The notes beneath the pieces are model-generated. The model made no database searches. It was not told the origin of the DNA and worked only from the letters and a program-made list of their open reading frames with translations. Below, piece after piece: positions 3,722-5,243 of a stretch of 5,243 nt of DNA; position 1 is the first letter of the stretch, and each line of letters starts with the position of its first letter. Source of the DNA: Euryarchaeota archaeon UBA128 (GTDB taxonomy: Archaea > Thermoplasmatota > Poseidoniia > Poseidoniales > Poseidoniaceae); NCBI GenBank assembly GCA_002496955.1, contig DALZ01000148.1:1-5243 (forward strand). Direction: 5' to 3'. Position numbers and translations under genes: made by a program.

Positions 3722-5243
3722 GGTACCGGCGATGCCTCAAGTTCAGGAGACTACACGCCGCCAACACCGCCAACCGATGGCGATAATGGTGATTCAACCG
3801 ACAGTAATGACGGTAGTGATAATAATGGTGATCCCGGTGATGATAGCGGTGATGGCTCCGATAACTCAAACGGAAACGACAACCCAAACGCTTGTGACGC
3901 TGACAGTGAATGTATGGCAGGCGGCTATTGTATGAACGGCATGTGCGTCTACGACGACCAAGACAGAGATGGTATTGCTAATTCACAAGACAATTGCCCA
4001 CAAAATGCCAACGCCAATCAAGCAGATAGTGACAATGATGGCGTAGGTGATGCTTGTGATGCAACACCATTTGGTCCAATGACCACATATTATCTGGATG
4101 CTGATGGCGACACCTATGGCGATGCAACCCAAACAGTCGATGCATACACTCAACCGGCAAATTATGTAACCAACTCGGATGACTGTGATGATTCAGATGC
4201 AACCTTGAATGTGCTAAATTCTAACGGTAATTGTGCTCCTGAGCCACAACCATCAGTTGTTGAAGCATTAACCCAAACATCTGTGGTCAACAGCATAATG
4301 CAAAACGGCCACAAGTATGTTTTCAATGGCGGCACAACTTATGACGAAAACACTCAGTATGGCTTAGGTGACGGGACTTACCAATTCTCAAACATTGCAA
4401 TCGAACATCCGATGGCGATTCTAAACGCAGGTAAAGTCGCAGAAATCAGTTACACACCGGATAATAATCCAATTGTCATCAAGGTCAGTGGTGGCTCGTT
4501 TAGTGCACCATATTATGATTTCACTGATTCCAACGGCAACAACATAGACATCTACAACGGTGGATTCGGTTTCATGCGTGGCCAAACCTATGTGTTTGAA
4601 GCCAACGGCATTGCGTCAAATCACCCGTTCAGAGTTTACAGCGATGGTTCATACTCCCAATCAATATCCGGTAGTTCCTCAACAATCACCGTCACAATTC
4701 CGGTTGATCACAGCACAGCAACAGGCGACCTATTCTATGATTGTGCGGTACATTCTGCAATGAAAGGCAACATGCAAATTCTCAACGCAGCAGTTGACGG
4801 TAGTGACTATGATTTCTTCTACGGTGATATAACGGTAACAGTGACCGGAGACTTCGGCGTGGTGAGCGTTTACTGTCTATACCATGGTTACATGGGCGGT
4901 CAAGATTTGCTGGTTTACGGAAGCGAATATGAGATTGCCGATACCACTGCACCAGTGATTACCGTGCTTGGTAACAACCCTGTGACGATTGAGGTTGGCT
5001 CAACTTACACTGATGCTGGCGCAACCGCTGACGGCGGTGAACTAGTTACCAGTTCTGGCACTGTTGATACCAATACTGCCGGTGTATACACAATTACCTA
5101 CTCTGCATCCGACAGCAGTGGTAATCAAGCAACTGCGACAAGAACAGTAAATGTCGTTGATACTAACGCGCCAGTTATTACGATAATTGGTGATAATCCT
5201 GCAACGGTCGAGGTTGGCTCAACCTACACCGACGCTGGCGCAA
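3227..5243 (+). CDS. Large pilin-like modular surface protein with TSP3, MopE-like, nested cupredoxin and Ig-like repeat domains (3' end outside window)
   Basis: The frame is open from the ATG at 3227 to the window edge, giving 672 residues without a stop. Residues 1-38 form an archaeal class III signal: a basic and acidic head, SVSPVIATILMV at 13-24, then a hydrophobic helix to about 38. Residues 47-165 look like a beta-rich archaeal pilin body, with TVGEDVTVVENG (125-136), TNIRTGQS (152-159) and cysteines 102, 112, 140, 145. Next come a proline hinge (178-183), a D/N/G/S linker (184-222), a four-cysteine motif (C223, C229, C235, C240), a TSP3 motif (243-278), a MopE-like module (287-330), two cupredoxin-like domains (361-565) and Ig-like 73-residue repeats from 572. 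It is probably anchored in the membrane or a pilus and exposed outside the cell; adhesion or metal binding is inference. The ATG is chosen because it gives the pilin signal; AAGG at 3221-3224 is a weak ribosome site. A TTGATAAC stretch near 3197-3204 could be a TATA element. Confidence 0.88.
   Translation, partial: MSVKSRRINEEESVSPVIATILMVAITVVLAGTLYVWAANLAESNTDGSLNLYTFESKQAPVNPTEANTDSLAILTMTQGQQTSWSVITVKLSINGAASTSCAVPGQTSGSCILVDSSEDATSWTVGEDVTVVENGVDLCSDLNCEMTFTITNIRTGQSLAKTSTGTGDASSSGDYTPPTPPTDGDNGDSTDSNDGSDNNGDPGDDSGDGSDNSNGNDNPNACDADSECMAGGYCMNGMCVYDDQDRDGIANSQDNCPQNANANQADSDNDGVGDACDATPFGPMTTYYLDADGDTYGDATQTVDAYTQPANYVTNSDDCDDSDATLNVLNSNGNCAPEPQPSVVEALTQTSVVNSIMQNGHKYVFNGGTTYDENTQYGLGDGTYQFSNIAIEHPMAILNAGKVAEISYTPDNNPIVIKVSGGSFSAPYYDFTDSNGNNIDIYNGGFGFMRGQTYVFEANGIASNHPFRVYSDGSYSQSISGSSSTITVTIPVDHSTATGDLFYDCAVHSAMKGNMQILNAAVDGSDYDFFYGDITVTVTGDFGVVSVYCLYHGYMGGQDLLVYGSEYEIADTTAPVITVLGNNPVTIEVGSTYTDAGATADGGELVTSSGTVDTNTAGVYTITYSASDSSGNQATATRTVNVVDTNAPVITIIGDNPATVEVGSTYTDAGA
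3746..3892 (+). other. Low-complexity Asp/Asn/Gly/Ser linker
   Basis: Residues 174-222 of the surface protein. A proline-rich hinge (YTPPTPPTDG) leads into about 38 residues made almost entirely of Asp, Asn, Gly and Ser, with GAT/GGT/AAT/GAC codons recurring. It is expected to be disordered, strongly acidic and extended, holding the distal domains away from the pilin stem. Codon repetition makes length variation between strains likely. Confidence 0.8.
3893..3946 (+). other. Domain: small four-cysteine motif
   Basis: Residues 223-240 contain C-x5-C-x5-C-x4-C, with the pattern CDADSECMAGGYCMNGMC. Such compact disulphide motifs occur beside TSP3 repeats in many secreted proteins. The cysteines imply folding in an oxidising, extracellular setting. 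No specific ligand can be named. Confidence 0.6.
3950..4063 (+). other. Domain: thrombospondin type 3 calcium-binding repeat
   Basis: Residues 242-279 carry DQDRDGIANSQDNCP and then QADSDNDGVGDACD, the classic D-x-D-x-DG pairs with two cysteines (C257, C277). By family knowledge the aspartates wrap calcium ions and the cysteines form a disulphide. It probably stiffens the stalk in calcium-rich seawater. Confidence 0.85.
4085..4216 (+). other. Domain: MopE-like Asp-rich module
   Basis: Residues 287-330 read YYLDADGDTYGD, then QPANYVTNSDDCDDSDATLN. This Y-x-D-x-DGD-x-YGD ... P-x-x-YV ... DCDDS pattern resembles the repeat named after the copper-binding surface protein MopE of Methylococcus. 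The family is common in secreted proteins and metal binding of any given copy is unproven; the Asp cluster would suit calcium equally well. Confidence 0.65.
4307..4921 (+). other. Domains: two cupredoxin-like folds, one apparently nested in the other
   Basis: Residues 361-565. Outer domain: residues 361-410, with YGLGDGTYQFSN and H394 in EHPMAIL, and residues 520-565, with YGDITVTVTGDFG and C550-x2-H553-x2-M556. Inner domain: residues about 415-519, with RGQTYVFEANG, H466 in NHPFRV and C506-x2-H509-x2-M512. The C-x2-H-x2-M spacing equals that of amicyanin. Each domain thus has the four residues of a type 1 copper site (His, Cys, His, Met). The inner His-to-Cys distance is 40 residues. The outer one is 156 but becomes 51 if the inner domain is removed, both in the range of known cupredoxins. 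Copper binding and electron transfer are inferred. Confidence 0.65.
4940..5243 (+). repeat. Tandem 219-bp (73-residue) Ig-like repeats, DUF5011-type
   Basis: Unit 1 spans residues 572-644 (4940-5158); unit 2 starts at residue 645 (5159) and is cut by the window end. Both begin with DT-x-APVIT, then GxNP, then EVGSTYTDAGA; unit 1 ends with AGVYTITYSASDSSGNQA. This is the pattern of Ig-like bacterial and archaeal surface repeats (DUF5011/HYR-like), which act as stalk spacers. The period is exactly 219 nt, measured between the two GAGGTTGGCTCAAC positions (4991 and 5210). Confidence 0.85.

Noticed and set aside
3687..3887. Minus-strand frame rich in His, Arg and Tyr opposite the acidic linker
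   Set aside because: Its composition is simply the complement of repeated GAT/GGT/AAT codons in the surface protein; no start signal or domain supports it.
3732..3935. Plus-strand Met/Val/Ile/Thr-rich frame that could pass for a membrane peptide
   Set aside because: It overlaps the long surface protein frame and arises from the low-complexity linker read in a shifted frame.
3978..4202. Minus-strand His-rich frame opposite the TSP3/MopE region
   Set aside because: It is the antisense shadow of Asp-rich calcium-binding codons; the sense strand encodes recognisable domains.
4560..4763. Plus-strand 67-residue frame inside the cupredoxin region
   Set aside because: The main frame here carries conserved copper-ligand motifs; the alternative frame has no recognisable features.
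4940..5243. CRISPR-like or mobile-element repeats
   Set aside because: The 219-bp period is in frame, encodes a known Ig-like surface repeat and varies at third codon positions, so it is a protein repeat.

Overview
This window is chromosomal DNA from an archaeon, most likely a marine euryarchaeon of the Marine Group II/III type (Poseidoniales-like). The domain assignment is firm: it carries ribosomal protein S8e and SRP19, both archaeal/eukaryotic families absent from bacteria, a surface protein with an archaeal type IV pilin N-terminus, and a TATA-like box placed for a leaderless transcript. The marine lineage is an inference from the style of the surface protein (cupredoxin-like, TSP3, MopE and Ig-like modules on an archaeal pilin stem) and was not tested by a search.

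Layout. (1) Positions 1-408, + strand: the C-terminal 135 residues of a fumarylacetoacetate-hydrolase family protein of the FAHD1/YcgM type, cut by the window edge. (2) 464-844 and 879-1343, + strand: S8e, then SRP19 with an unusual basic tail, each behind its own Shine-Dalgarno-like site; with the FAH gene they look like one co-directional unit. (3) 1344-2363, - strand: a branched-chain amino acid aminotransferase whose stop codon directly abuts the SRP19 stop. (4) 2364-2491: a divergent intergenic region with a TATA-like box for the next gene. (5) 2492-3178, + strand: a 228-residue multi-pass membrane protein of unknown function. (6) 3227 to the window end, + strand: an open reading frame of at least 672 residues with no stop in the window. 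It encodes a pilin-like, membrane-anchored surface protein and is the main item of interest.

The surface protein reads, in order: class III (pilin-type) signal and hydrophobic helix; beta-rich pilin body with four cysteines; proline hinge and Asp/Asn/Gly/Ser linker; a small four-cysteine motif; a thrombospondin type 3 calcium-binding motif; a MopE-like module; two cupredoxin-like domains, one apparently inserted inside the other, each with a complete His / Cys-x2-His-x2-Met copper ligand set; and a series of 73-residue Ig-like repeats still running at the window edge.

The first half is housekeeping (translation, protein targeting, amino acid and 2-oxo acid metabolism) and looks ordinary. The second half is envelope-related. 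No CRISPR array, insertion sequence, tRNA or rRNA was seen, and no multi-gene defence or biosynthetic system is evident.
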